Shown: positions 1-8,925 of the stretch, piece by piece | Layout: each line of letters starts with the position of its first letter | Numbering within the stretch: the first letter of the stretch is position 1 | Assembly (NCBI RefSeq): GCF_019264345.1 | Contig: NZ_JAHVAO010000001.1 | Coordinates: 2,108,001-2,172,000 of the forward strand | From: Marinobacter arenosus | GTDB lineage: Bacteria; Pseudomonadota; Gammaproteobacteria; Pseudomonadales; Oleiphilaceae | Reading direction: 5' to 3' | Length of the DNA stretch: 64,000 nt | Program-made: the position numbers and the translations under genes | Notes under the pieces: model-generated | The model's database searches: none | What the model saw: only the letters and a program-made list of their open reading frames with translations | What the model was told of the DNA's origin: nothing

Positions 1-103
1 TCGCTTTGTTCGACGTTGGTCCTCTTTTCACCTGGCCGGTTTGACTTGAGAGTACGGTGAGCGACGTGGCCCAGATTATTTTTGAAGACCGGAGATTCCC
101 TCA

Positions 104-1207
104 ATGTCCATAGAGGTTCAGGAAATTGAATGCCTGGAAGGCCACATCGGCCTGCTTACCCTGAATGCCCCCGCCAGCCTCAACGCTCTTTCGGAGCCCA
201 TGATCAACGAACTACAGACCACCCTGGACCGCTGGGCCGAGGATGACCGCATCTGTGCGGTTGTGCTCCAGGGCAAGGGCGAACGGGCGTTCTGCGCCGG
301 CGGGAACATTCGTAATCTTTACAGCGCCATCAAGGAAGGTGGCGAACACGACATTGCCACCCGTTTCTTTACTCGCGAGTACCGGCTGGACTACAGCCTG
401 CACCGGTTTCCCAAGCCCATCGTCGGCATTGCCCACGGCGTGGTGATGGGCGGCGGACTGGGGCTGCTGGCGGCTTGCCGTTACCGACTGGCAACACCCA
501 ATGTGATGGTGGCCATGCCGGAAATCTCCATCGGACTGTTTCCGGATGTGGGCGCCAGCTGGTTCCTGAACCGTTTGCCCGGACGCATCGGCCTGTTCAT
601 GGGGTTGACCGGGGCCCGGCTGAACATCACCGACACCATCCGCATTGGCCTCGCCGATATGGTGTTGCTGGAGGAAGACCGGGAGTCCCTGCTTGGGGAG
701 CTCCAGAACCAGCGATGGACCGGCGAACCGGCGGCGGACGACAACCGCCTGTTCCGGCTGCTCAACCAGATGCACGCCCCGGATTACCGCTCACTTGAAC
801 ACAGCAACCTCGAACGGCACGAACAGGACATCGCCCGACTCAGTGCCGGTGATGAATTACCGGAGATCGTCGATCAACTGCTTTCGGCCGAGATCGACAG
901 CGAGTGGTGGAATGCCTGCATGAGCAACCTCAGGGGTGGCTGCCCGGTGTCGGCGTGGCTGATCTGGACCCAACTGCAGAAGGCGCAGCAGATGTCGCTC
1001 AAGGACGTGTTTCGCATGGAACTGGCCATGGCGATGGAATGCACCCGCCGACCGGACCTGCCGGAGGGCATCCGGGCGAGGCTGGTGGAAAAGGACCAGA
1101 GACCAACCTGGTCATTCGCCAGTGTGGCCGACGTTCCGCCGGACGTGGTCCAGGCCCATTTCCAGCCGGAATGGGACGATGAAACCGATCCCATGCAGCT
1201 TGGCTGA
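104..1207 (+). CDS. Enoyl-CoA hydratase/isomerase family protein, 3-hydroxyisobutyryl-CoA hydrolase type
   Basis: A 367-residue crotonase-fold protein. The CoA-binding and oxyanion-hole segments are visible: AFCAGGNIR near residue 65 and VVMGGGLGLLAACRYRLAT near residue 113. They are followed by MPEISIGLFPDVGASWFLNR, where the PE..IG.FPD pattern is typical of the HIBCH/ECH_2 subfamily rather than plain enoyl-CoA hydratases, which are about 260 residues; this length also fits HIBCH. The family hydrolyses 3-hydroxyisobutyryl-CoA in valine breakdown, but members with other CoA substrates exist and no other valine-catabolism gene is adjacent. The ATG at 104 has a GGAG ribosome site about ten bases upstream. 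The first 103 bases show no other gene. It converges with the ankyrin lipoprotein gene three bases downstream. Family confident, exact substrate inferred. Confidence 0.85.
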   Translation: MSIEVQEIECLEGHIGLLTLNAPASLNALSEPMINELQTTLDRWAEDDRICAVVLQGKGERAFCAGGNIRNLYSAIKEGGEHDIATRFFTREYRLDYSLHRFPKPIVGIAHGVVMGGGLGLLAACRYRLATPNVMVAMPEISIGLFPDVGASWFLNRLPGRIGLFMGLTGARLNITDTIRIGLADMVLLEEDRESLLGELQNQRWTGEPAADDNRLFRLLNQMHAPDYRSLEHSNLERHEQDIARLSAGDELPEIVDQLLSAEIDSEWWNACMSNLRGGCPVSAWLIWTQLQKAQQMSLKDVFRMELAMAMECTRRPDLPEGIRARLVEKDQRPTWSFASVADVPPDVVQAHFQPEWDDETDPMQLG

Positions 1208-1210
1208 GCC

Positions 1211-1906
1211 CTACAGCTCCGCGCCAGCCTGGACCAGCAGCATCTCAAGATCGCGGTTGTTGCTGGCCCGGGCCACGTCCAACGCGGTGCGGCCATCGGC
1301 GCTGCGATAATTCACATCCGCGCCCCCGGCCAGCAGCATTTCCGCCGTCAACAGATCACCACTGTCGACAATCTTCATCAATAATGACTCGCCACCCTGG
1401 CTGACGTTCACGTTGGCGCCGGCAGCCAGCAACACTTTGACGACCGACAGGTGCCCCTGCTCGGCAGCCCGGATGACCGGCGTATAGCCATTGGCATCCC
1501 GGGCGTTCACCCGTGCCCCCGCCGACAACAGTAACTGGACCAGACGGCGACTGCCTTGGGCCGACGCTACCATCAGCGGTGTTTCACCATCGGCGGTGGC
1601 CAGGTCCGGCGACGCCCCCTCCGACAACAGGTACCAGGCGACTCGGTCCCGGCCCGCGGCCACCGCGGCCATCAGCGGCGAGCCCTTTTCGGTCAGGGTG
1701 TTGAGCGATGCCCCCGCCTCGGACAAGGCCATCACCCGATCCAGGTCCCCCTGTTCTGCGGCTTCTATCATGGGCGTGGCAGCGCCGGTAGCGGTCTCCA
1801 GTTCCAGGTTCGTCGGTTCGGAGCGCGAGGCGCATCCGGACACCCAGGACAGGAGCAACAACAGGATAAACACTGGATAACGGGGGGAGCCGGTTCCCTT
1901 GGCCAT
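1211..1906 (-). CDS. Ankyrin-repeat lipoprotein
   Basis: 231 residues. The N-terminus has a hydrophobic stretch (FILLLLLSWVSGC) ending in a lipobox with Cys25 as the predicted acylated residue, so the protein should be a lipoprotein in the envelope. The remainder is about five ankyrin repeats from residue 40 to the end, each with recognisable G.TPL or G..LM...A turns and repeated LLSAGA / LLAAGA / LLAGGA helices. Ankyrin repeats bind protein partners; the partner cannot be read from the sequence. The gene stands alone on the minus strand, convergent with the HIBCH-type gene and upstream of nothing obviously related. Confidence 0.8.
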   Translation of the reverse strand: MAKGTGSPRYPVFILLLLLSWVSGCASRSEPTNLELETATGAATPMIEAAEQGDLDRVMALSEAGASLNTLTEKGSPLMAAVAAGRDRVAWYLLSEGASPDLATADGETPLMVASAQGSRRLVQLLLSAGARVNARDANGYTPVIRAAEQGHLSVVKVLLAAGANVNVSQGGESLLMKIVDSGDLLTAEMLLAGGADVNYRSADGRTALDVARASNNRDLEMLLVQAGAEL

Positions 1907-1977
1907 AGCAGACGATCTCGGTCGGATAATGTGTGACCTATTCTGGGCAGCACCGAAGGAGAATTAAATCGAGCGAG

Positions 1978-4131
1978 TCACAACTCTGGCCCCTTTTGCA
2001 GGAGTTCACGAATCATCGCCCGTAACCGTTCCTCACCGTCGCGCTGACCGAGACACAGCCCATCCGCCTGCAGGGTCGGCCAGTTCCGCTGCTGCAGCAC
2101 CGCGGCTGTCCACAGCGCGGCATCACCCTGAGCCTGCAACCAGGCCGCGACTCCGCTTACCCTGCTAGTTTTTCGCAGCACCGGGAGACTGAGCAGGAAC
2201 CCCCGATGGCCATGACCAAAGCTGCGAAGATCCCGGCGATCGTGGTCATTCAGGCGCTCGTTTGCCGGCAGGTCGTCATCCAGGGCAGCCAGCAAGCCGG
2301 GTTCCAGCGCCGGCCAGGCCAGTGGCAACAGCGCCAGCCAGTGTTCCGCCTGACGGGCGCGGAGCTGGCCAACCAGGCGCGCCCCCGCCTCGCTGAGGCC
2401 GCTCATCATCTGCACCGGGTATTCGCCGCTGGTGGCCTCCTGGTTCAGGCCCAGTCTCACCAGCCGCAGGCCACAGGCGCGCCAGAATGCCAGCAACGCC
2501 GGACTGCCGCCGAAACTGGTGCCGACCGTGTCCAGCCCCTCCTCGCGGGCCGCCTCACTGGCCGCGGCCACCAGCCGACGGCCAACACCACACCGCCTGG
2601 CCGCGTCGGGCACGGCAATGCGGACCACGCGCAAACACCCCTGGGACGCGGCTTCCGGGAAACCGCTGTGGCTGGCCAGTGACTGTGGCAGCAGATGGCC
2701 CCGGATTCGGCGTTGCCCCATGGTCACCTGCTCGGCCAGCTCCGGCGCCAGGCCACCTTCCACCGCGCCCCAGAGAATGCCAACGGTGACGTTACCCACC
2801 CTCGCCCGCCAGCTCCGGGCCGACGGAGCATCCATCCACTGCCTGAGATCTCCGGGCGTGGTGCGGTAATGCGCGTCCACCAGCAGGCCAAAGGCGTCCG
2901 ATAATTGCCGATCGTCTGCGTTACGGGGAACAAACGGTTCAATGATCACGTCATCGGGGCTGACGCTCACAGACACGGAGGCCCGGTTATCCGCCGCCAG
3001 AAGATACAGACGCGACACCAGCGGTTCCAGGGGATCACTGACCGACCAACGGACCGGCGCCGTCAGGGTCATTAACTGCCAGTGCGGCGTCTCCCGGTTC
3101 AGGATCTGCCGGAAACGGATCGCAAAGCCCCGGCCAGCCCCCTCGTAGCCATGAATGGTGGACGAGAACACCACCCGGGGCCACCCCAGCAGCACCTGCT
3201 TGAGCAGTGGAGCCGGGATCGCCGCGGCCTCGTCCACCAACACCACTTCGGACTCTGGCTTTTCCGCCAACAGTTCCCGGATCGTGACGAACCTGAGGCA
3301 GGCGCCCGCCCGGGTCTGCAGGCAGGCGTCGGAGGCGGCCAGAAGGTCCTCCCCCAGGGCTTCCCGGGCATGACGAAACAGGGTATCCACGTTGTCGCGG
3401 GATGGCGCCGACACCAGAATCTGTCGCCGCCCCCGTTGCAGCAGAGCGGCCGCCGCCAATCCCAGCGCCGCGGACTTGCCACGACCGCGATCCGCTGTGA
3501 TGACCATGGGCCGACGCCGACGCCCCAGACCAAACTGGACCAACCGTTCGATCAGATCCTGCTGATCCGAGGTGGCGCCGACAGTGAACCCGTTGTCCGG
3601 TTCGGCAAGAAGCGGCAGTGGCGTGGACGATGGATCAGCGGTGTCGATGCGGATGACCGATTGATCCGCGGCAAGGATGCTCGCCATTCGGGCGGCAAAG
3701 GGGTGCTCTGCCAGCGTCTCCAGTCCCGTCCGCGCGTAGTCCGGATCGTCAAAACCGGACCATTGGTCCAGCGACGGCATTAGCCAGAACAGCAGGCCGC
3801 CGGCCTGCAGGGTGCCTGACAGGGCGGCCAGGCCATCCGGCGGATTCCCGTGCCAGCCATCCCAGACCAGCACCGACAACTCGCGGCCCAACCACTGCCG
3901 GGCGTGCCGGGGCGCCAGTGGGAGCAGCTTGTCACTCGGATTGTCTGCCTCCGGGCCGGTCCAGACACCCGGCTCCTGAGTCAATCCCGGCAACAACGCC
4001 TTGAGCCAATCCAGGGCCCTGGAACGCTCACCCAGAAGCAGTACCAGCCGCCGTTCCCCCCGCTGCTGGAGACGGCGCTGGAGCTGCCGCCAGGCGTCAA
4101 AATCATTGGCCGGGGACGGGGCCGGTTGCAT
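1978..4131 (-). CDS. tmcA: tRNA(Met) cytidine acetyltransferase TmcA
   Basis: 717 residues, close to the usual TmcA size. TmcA makes N4-acetylcytidine at the wobble base of elongator tRNA-Met using ATP and acetyl-CoA. The order of parts matches: an N-terminal DUF1726-like region (about 1-180), an RNA-helicase-like ATPase with a P-loop (TADRGRGKS, 212-220) and a DEAA box (VLVDEAAAIP), a GNAT acetyltransferase region containing RCGVGRRLVAAA, and a C-terminal tRNA-binding tail. The start ATG overlaps the stop codon of the upstream DUF2237 gene (TAATG), so the two are probably translationally coupled. Expected to be cytoplasmic and constitutive. Confidence 0.93.
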   Translation of the reverse strand: MQPAPSPANDFDAWRQLQRRLQQRGERRLVLLLGERSRALDWLKALLPGLTQEPGVWTGPEADNPSDKLLPLAPRHARQWLGRELSVLVWDGWHGNPPDGLAALSGTLQAGGLLFWLMPSLDQWSGFDDPDYARTGLETLAEHPFAARMASILAADQSVIRIDTADPSSTPLPLLAEPDNGFTVGATSDQQDLIERLVQFGLGRRRRPMVITADRGRGKSAALGLAAAALLQRGRRQILVSAPSRDNVDTLFRHAREALGEDLLAASDACLQTRAGACLRFVTIRELLAEKPESEVVLVDEAAAIPAPLLKQVLLGWPRVVFSSTIHGYEGAGRGFAIRFRQILNRETPHWQLMTLTAPVRWSVSDPLEPLVSRLYLLAADNRASVSVSVSPDDVIIEPFVPRNADDRQLSDAFGLLVDAHYRTTPGDLRQWMDAPSARSWRARVGNVTVGILWGAVEGGLAPELAEQVTMGQRRIRGHLLPQSLASHSGFPEAASQGCLRVVRIAVPDAARRCGVGRRLVAAASEAAREEGLDTVGTSFGGSPALLAFWRACGLRLVRLGLNQEATSGEYPVQMMSGLSEAGARLVGQLRARQAEHWLALLPLAWPALEPGLLAALDDDLPANERLNDHDRRDLRSFGHGHRGFLLSLPVLRKTSRVSGVAAWLQAQGDAALWTAAVLQQRNWPTLQADGLCLGQRDGEERLRAMIRELLQKGPEL

Positions 4132-4508
4132 TAACTGAGGTCCACGGAATGGCGCTTGAGGTCGTTCAGGTCACACATCTCCAGCGTGGCCTGATGGGTT
4201 GCCCGCAGGCGAACCCGGGGGGCCGCGTCTGCCTCCAGGGCTTCCTGCCAGCGCGCCGCGCACAGGCACCAGCTGTCGCCGGCCCTCAATCCGGGGAAGC
4301 CGAAATCCGGGCGGGGGGTACTGAGGTCGTTGCCGCGGCGCTTCGAGAATTCAAGGAACTCGTCGGTGACCACTGCACAGACCGTGTGAAATCCCAGGTC
4401 ATCGGGACCGGTGTTGCAGCAACCATCGCGGTAGAACCCGGTTTTCGGGTCGGTGCCGCAGGTTTCCAGTTGCTCGCCAAGTACGTTTACGGGTTCGGAT
4501 ATCTGCAT
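4131..4508 (-). CDS. DUF2237 family protein
   Basis: 125 residues starting MQISEPVNVLG. The start at 4508 is chosen because a GAGGA ribosome site lies just upstream; longer in-frame extensions run into the hairpin repeat at 4536-4645 and have no family likeness. The Cys-rich segment TGFYRDGCCNTGPDD followed by HTVCAVVTDEFLEFS, and GDSWCLCAARWQEA, are characteristic of DUF2237, a conserved family of unknown function. The several cysteines might bind metal, which is inference only. The stop codon overlaps the TmcA start, giving a two-gene operon. Confidence 0.85.
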   Translation of the reverse strand: MQISEPVNVLGEQLETCGTDPKTGFYRDGCCNTGPDDLGFHTVCAVVTDEFLEFSKRRGNDLSTPRPDFGFPGLRAGDSWCLCAARWQEALEADAAPRVRLRATHQATLEMCDLNDLKRHSVDLS

Positions 4509-4535
4509 GGATTCGTCCTCAAACTCCGGAACTGA

Positions 4536-4645
4536 GCAGCCTTTGGGTTGGGCTTTCCAAAACTGTGCGGAGCCATGGATGGCGGAGCTCAAGCGCCACA
4601 TGGACGTGCTTGAGCGGGTTTTGGAGAGCCCAACCCAAAGGCTGC
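4536..4645. repeat. Long-armed hairpin repeat, MITE/REP-like
   Basis: Two 28-base arms, 4536-4563 and 4618-4645, are inverted complements with one difference (T at 4555 against G at 4626, a G-U pair in RNA). The 54 bases between them contain two smaller dyads: GCCAT/ATGGC at 4572-4583, and GCTCAAGC (4587-4594) with GCTTGAGC (4608-4615). It sits between the divergent DUF2237 and helicase genes. This nested architecture looks like a small non-autonomous repeat rather than a simple terminator. No second copy was seen in this window and no target-site duplication is obvious. Confidence 0.7.
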
Positions 4646-4740
4646 GGCCAACCCAGGAGTCGTCGTATGACTTTTATCGATTGATACTGATTATGCGGGA
4701 CAGGTACCCGCACTGCCAGTTGGCCAGTACAATACGCGCT

Positions 4741-7023
4741 ATGCCGACCGAACCCCAACATTCTGCCTCCCTTGATCTGCCAGATTTCCTCACCGATGAA
4801 CAACGGGCCATCATCACCGCCGGTTATGAACATTCGGTGATCACTGCCGTGGCCGGCAGTGGCAAGACCTCCACCCTGGCCTGGCGGATCCGCTACCTGC
4901 TCCAGCAGGGGCACGACCCCGACCGCATGCTGGTCCTGATGTTCAACCGCAGTGCCCGGGTGGATTTCGAGCGCAAGCTGCAGGAGGTGTGCAGCCAGAG
5001 CGGGCTGGCAACGCCGGAGATCCGGACCTATCACGCCATGGGCTTGCGACTGTATAAACGCTTCGTTCGGGAAGGCTACCTGCCGGGCTTTTCCGACAAG
5101 ATCCTCACCGAGCAGGAAATCAGCTTCCAGGCGTGGCAACTGACCCGGCGGTTGGCGCCGGAGGATCTGGCGGACGAGATCCGGCGCAACAAGAAGGATT
5201 TCGTGGAGACGGCCACCGGCTTCATAGACCTGGTCAAGACCACCCTGTCGCCCGCGGAGATTGTCTTCGAGGAACTGGGTTACACCGACAAACACCGCTA
5301 CCTGATCGACCTGTTCCACAGCTTCGAGCAATGGCGCAAGGGCCAGGGCCGGATCAGCTACGCCGACATGCTCTACGAGCCGGTGATGGCGATTCACCAG
5401 AACCCGCCCCTGCAGCGGCTGGTGGGCAACAAGATGGACCTGATCCTGGTGGACGAGTACCAGGACACCAACGAGATCCAGCATCTGCTGCTGAGGTACG
5501 TGGCCGGCGACCGGGCCCGGGTAACCGTGGTGGGCGATCCGGACCAGACCATCTACGAATTCCGGGGCGCCAAGCCGGAATTCATCCTCAAGCGCTTCAG
5601 CGACGAGTTCGAGAGCCCGCTGGAGCAGACGCTCAGCTACACCTTCCGGTACGGCCATCGGGTCGCACTGCTCGCCAATCACCTGATCTGCCACAACACC
5701 GGCCGCAAGGACGTGCAGTGCCACTCGCACCCGTCCACACCTGCCACGGAGGTGACGCTGCACCGGGTTGAGAGCGACAGCGACACCGTCGTGACGATTC
5801 TCCAGCAAGCACCCGAGTCGTCTCTGGGTGGAACCGCCATTCTGTTCCGGGTGTGGAGTCAGAGCGTCCCGATCGAGCTGAAACTGCTGGCCCGACAGAT
5901 TCCCTATCGCATTGATGCTGGCAAGGGCGCGCTGTTCAGCCGGGAAGTTCAGGCCATCGTCTCACTGTTGATGGTGGTCACCGGGCGACTGGCGAACCTG
6001 CCGGATAGCGACCGGTTGGAGGTGGCGCGCCAGTTACTGCGGTTCCCCCACGTGGGAATGAAGGAGCCCGAACTGGAGCAACTGGCGCGGTTTCTCGCCG
6101 GCTTCTCCGGCGACTGGCACGAACGGCTATTGGCCATGGATTTCGACGCCCTGTCGCCCATGGCCGGCCGGAAACTGCGCAAGCTGGGCGAGGTGTTGGG
6201 CCAGTTGCGCGACTACAAGGGTCCGGTCGCCGGACTGATCAGCGTGTACGCCGAACACACCGACCTGTACGAAGGCATCCGAAGCCTGGCGCTGACCCAT
6301 GAGAGCGCCGAGGAGCGCATCGACACCGTCCAGGGTTTCCGGCAGTACCTGAAAAGCCTGGATGTGGACGCCAACGGTGCCGTTGATCACCTGAACACCC
6401 TGAAGCAGCAGGCGGGAGAAAACCGCCCGGGCGGCGTGCTGCTGTCGACCATCCATCGCACCAAGGGGCTCGAGTGGCCACGGGTGATTATTCCCGGTTT
6501 GCAGGAAAAGTACCTGCCCTACAGCCCCCGACCCCATGACGATGCCCGCGCCTTTCTCGAGAGCGAACGGCGCCTGCTGTACGTGGCCATGACCCGCACC
6601 CGCCAGCAACTTCACCTGATCAGTCGCCCGGCCAGTTCCCAGCCGCACCTGGACGGTGACCAGGGGCCCAGCCGTTTTGTCGGTGAATGCAGTTTCAACC
6701 TGTCCAGCGAACTGGGCACCTGGCTGGACGAGCGCATCGAGGAACCGGGGCAGTCGCTGTCACTGGAGGCACCCATTACGCCGGTCGGCCGGCGCTACGC
6801 CGAACGCGAAGGCATTGTACTGGAAGGGACCGTGGCCACCGTGTCCGATACCACAGAGGCACTCTGGCACCACGAGCGCCTGAGTCACGCCATTTTCGGC
6901 GCGGGACAGGTCGTGGCCGAAGACGAGGGCTCCTTCGAGGTCCGGTTCGACAATGGCGACACCCTGAACTTCAGCAAAAAGAGCGCGCACCTGTATTTCA
7001 CCCCTCTGGCCCAAAACGACTGA
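4741..7023 (+). CDS. UvrD/Rep/PcrA-like superfamily 1 DNA helicase
   Basis: 760 residues from the ATG at 4741; the frame stays open further upstream but only through the hairpin repeat. Superfamily 1A motifs are present in order: Walker A AVAGSGKTS (36-44), Walker B VDEYQDTNEIQ, the VVGDPDQTIYEFRGA motif III region, the LSTIHRTKGLEWPRV motif V region and LLYVAMTRTRQQL motif VI. The last 60 residues (FGAGQVVAEDEGSFEVRFDNG) resemble the small Tudor-like C-terminal domain of PcrA/UvrD. The enzyme should unwind DNA 3'-5' in repair or replication-conflict resolution. It is not the canonical long UvrD or Rep by flavour, so no symbol is given. It is monocistronic and divergent from DUF2237-tmcA. Confidence 0.88.
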   Translation: MPTEPQHSASLDLPDFLTDEQRAIITAGYEHSVITAVAGSGKTSTLAWRIRYLLQQGHDPDRMLVLMFNRSARVDFERKLQEVCSQSGLATPEIRTYHAMGLRLYKRFVREGYLPGFSDKILTEQEISFQAWQLTRRLAPEDLADEIRRNKKDFVETATGFIDLVKTTLSPAEIVFEELGYTDKHRYLIDLFHSFEQWRKGQGRISYADMLYEPVMAIHQNPPLQRLVGNKMDLILVDEYQDTNEIQHLLLRYVAGDRARVTVVGDPDQTIYEFRGAKPEFILKRFSDEFESPLEQTLSYTFRYGHRVALLANHLICHNTGRKDVQCHSHPSTPATEVTLHRVESDSDTVVTILQQAPESSLGGTAILFRVWSQSVPIELKLLARQIPYRIDAGKGALFSREVQAIVSLLMVVTGRLANLPDSDRLEVARQLLRFPHVGMKEPELEQLARFLAGFSGDWHERLLAMDFDALSPMAGRKLRKLGEVLGQLRDYKGPVAGLISVYAEHTDLYEGIRSLALTHESAEERIDTVQGFRQYLKSLDVDANGAVDHLNTLKQQAGENRPGGVLLSTIHRTKGLEWPRVIIPGLQEKYLPYSPRPHDDARAFLESERRLLYVAMTRTRQQLHLISRPASSQPHLDGDQGPSRFVGECSFNLSSELGTWLDERIEEPGQSLSLEAPITPVGRRYAEREGIVLEGTVATVSDTTEALWHHERLSHAIFGAGQVVAEDEGSFEVRFDNGDTLNFSKKSAHLYFTPLAQND

Positions 7024-7050
7024 AACCAAACCGATTCCCGGCGCGTAACA

Positions 7051-7079
7051 TTGCTGTAGACGTCGTTCGTGTCTATATT
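7051..7079 (+). promoter_or_regulatory. Candidate sigma-70 promoter of the OmpA-family gene
   Basis: TTGCTG (7051-7056) and TATATT (7074-7079) are separated by exactly 17 bases and lie about 95 bases before the OmpA-type start codon. The -10 box matches five of six consensus bases; the -35 box is weaker. No transcript evidence is available. Confidence 0.5.
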
Positions 7080-7174
7080 TTTATTGCCCAGCCCCTCGGC
7101 CGATAGACACCGGGTATTCCCGCAGTTTCCCGTTGACGCACTCTCAAAAACGAATGATGAACAGGAGGTTCCGC

Positions 7175-8365
7175 ATGAATTTTTTGCGTTCGTGCGCGAT
7201 GGCTGCCATCGCATCTACCCTGGTATTCCCGGCGGTTGCCGCCGAACGGAAGGACACCGTCTACATCAATCCTTTCGCGGCCTACCAGTATTTCGACGAC
7301 AAACGCGACCTGAGTGAAGCCGATACCTATGGCGGTGGCCTGGAGTACCGATTTACGGACCGCTGGGCGGTGGAGCCTGTGTACTCCCGCGCCAATGTGG
7401 ATCGCAAAGGCGCCCCCGGCGAATCCGATTTTGATGAAATTCGCATGGACATCATCTACTACTTTGCCAATCCGACCGAGGCCGTGAACCCTTACGTTTC
7501 TTTCGGTGGCGGTCACGCCGATTTCGGTGAGGATGCCAGCGCCCCTCTGACGTCTGGCAGCAATCACGACGAAACCCGGGTTAACGTGGGTACCGGTATT
7601 CGCTACAACTTCACCGATTCCTTCTCCCTGCGAGCCGACCTGCGCGAGTTCCACGGTATTGACGAGAGTACCTTTGACACCCAGGTGTCCCTGGGTCTGA
7701 GCTTCGCGTTCTATCGCTCGGTCGCTGCACCGGCGGATTCCGACAACGACGGTGTTCCCGACGAGTCCGACGAGTGCCCGGGCACCCCGGCCGGCGCCAC
7801 CGTCGACAGCACAGGGTGTGAGCCGGACGGCGACCGGGATGGCGTCGCCGACGCCCGGGATGCCTGCCCGGACACCACACTCGGTGCCGAAGTGGATAGC
7901 CGAGGTTGCGAGCCGGACAGCGACAACGATGGCGTCATTGACGGTGTCGATCAGTGTCCGAGCACAACTCCGGGTGCCACCGTCGACGAGCGGGGCTGCG
8001 AAGGGGTCACCGAAGTCATCCAGACCTTTGAAGTGGACGTCCAGTTCGCCAACAACAGTTCGGTGATCAACAAGGCCTACGATGAGGACCTCCGACGCGT
8101 CGCGGACTTCCTCGAGGAAAACCCAAGAACCTTTGTGGAGGTTGCCGGCCATACCGACAGCGTTGGCGATGCGGACTACAACCAGTTCCTGTCCCTGCGT
8201 CGGGCCGAGGCCGTGGCCGCGCGCCTGGTCGACTCCCTCGGTGTCGATCCGAGTCGGGTGAAAGCTTCCGGGTATGGGGAGGAGAGGCCGATTGCCCGCA
8301 ACGATACCGCCGAGGGCCGCGCCGCCAACCGTCGGGTTGAGGCGCTGATTCAGGTCGAACGGTGA
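7175..8365 (+). CDS. OmpA/OprF-family outer membrane protein with thrombospondin type 3 repeats
   Basis: 396 residues. The start at 7175 follows an AGGAGG ribosome site at 7163-7168. A signal peptide (about 1-22, ending AVAA) leads into an N-terminal beta-barrel region of about 170 residues. Next come three calcium-binding thrombospondin type 3-like repeats (DSDNDGVPDESDECP, DGDRDGVADARDACP, DSDNDGVIDGVDQCP) and a C-terminal peptidoglycan-binding OmpA domain with VEVAGHTDSVGDADYNQ and RAANRRVEALI. This is the architecture of OprF-like porins, which anchor the outer membrane to the cell wall. It has its own candidate promoter and a strong terminator, so it is a single-gene unit likely expressed at a high level. 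Confidence 0.92.
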   Translation: MNFLRSCAMAAIASTLVFPAVAAERKDTVYINPFAAYQYFDDKRDLSEADTYGGGLEYRFTDRWAVEPVYSRANVDRKGAPGESDFDEIRMDIIYYFANPTEAVNPYVSFGGGHADFGEDASAPLTSGSNHDETRVNVGTGIRYNFTDSFSLRADLREFHGIDESTFDTQVSLGLSFAFYRSVAAPADSDNDGVPDESDECPGTPAGATVDSTGCEPDGDRDGVADARDACPDTTLGAEVDSRGCEPDSDNDGVIDGVDQCPSTTPGATVDERGCEGVTEVIQTFEVDVQFANNSSVINKAYDEDLRRVADFLEENPRTFVEVAGHTDSVGDADYNQFLSLRRAEAVAARLVDSLGVDPSRVKASGYGEERPIARNDTAEGRAANRRVEALIQVER

Positions 8366-8395
8366 AATCGTCGGTACTGGCCGACTGATGCAGTC

Positions 8396-8421
8396 AAGGC
8401 GCCCACATGGGCGCCTTTTTT
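8396..8421 (+). terminator. Rho-independent terminator after the OmpA-family gene
   Basis: Stem GGCGCCC/GGGCGCC with a four-base loop (8398-8415), flanked by AA and followed by six T residues. It lies 30 bases after the OmpA-type stop codon and ends 12 bases before the next start codon, so the next gene's own promoter would have to lie upstream of or overlap this hairpin. Confidence 0.85.
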
Positions 8422-8433
8422 CTCGGAGGTCCC

Positions 8434-8925
8434 ATGATCAGAGCCGTTTCCGCGTTGGCTCTCCTGTTGTGCACCCTCAACCACCCGCTTGCCGGGGTGT
8501 TCCGGTGTAACACCGCCAACGGAGTGATGTATACGGATGAGCCCTGCGAGGGCAACGGGGAAGCGATCACCATTCCGGACAACCGCATCGGCGGCCGTCT
8601 GGACAGCAACCTGCCCCCGCCCGCGCCCGACGCTCCGAGGGCTGAGGAGGCAGACGGGAGCGACGACGAAACGACCCGCGAAGCACCAACAGCCTGCCGC
8701 TTCATCAATTCCACCGACCTGAGGCGCCATATCGTCCGGGAGGAAATTGTTCGGGGCATGACCCGGGACCACGTGCGCCGGGCCTTTGGCAACCCACCGG
8801 AAACCTACACCAGCCCCCAGGAGGTCTGGATCTACCAGACCCGGTACTACGGGGCCCTGTACGAACTCACCTACGTGTACTTTACGGACGGTTGTGTTCA
8901 ACGGGTGGAATACCGGAAACCCTGA
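8434..8925 (+). CDS. Secreted protein with DUF4124-like N-terminus and BamE/SmpA-like C-terminus
   Basis: 163 residues from the ATG at 8434, chosen because a GGAGG ribosome site precedes it and a signal peptide (MIRAVSALALLLCTL) follows at once. Residues about 25-50 (FRCNTANGVMYTDEPC) resemble the DUF4124 module. After an acidic proline-rich linker, the C-terminal half contains RGMTRDHVRRAFGNPPE followed by EVWIYQ, which resembles the GMT..qV...lG.P and W.Y signature of BamE/SmpA-type folds. I infer a periplasmic location and no specific role. Its last 44 bases overlap the convergent methyltransferase gene. Confidence 0.7.
   Translation: MIRAVSALALLLCTLNHPLAGVFRCNTANGVMYTDEPCEGNGEAITIPDNRIGGRLDSNLPPPAPDAPRAEEADGSDDETTREAPTACRFINSTDLRRHIVREEIVRGMTRDHVRRAFGNPPETYTSPQEVWIYQTRYYGALYELTYVYFTDGCVQRVEYRKP

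Noticed and set aside
4688-4710. GCGGG/CCCGC dyad before the helicase
   Set aside because: Five to six base pairs in GC-rich DNA; no sign of a known operator.
4519-5808. A long minus-strand open frame of 429 residues across the helicase gene
   Set aside because: Shadow of the helicase frame; contains no domain and the hairpin repeat forms its end.
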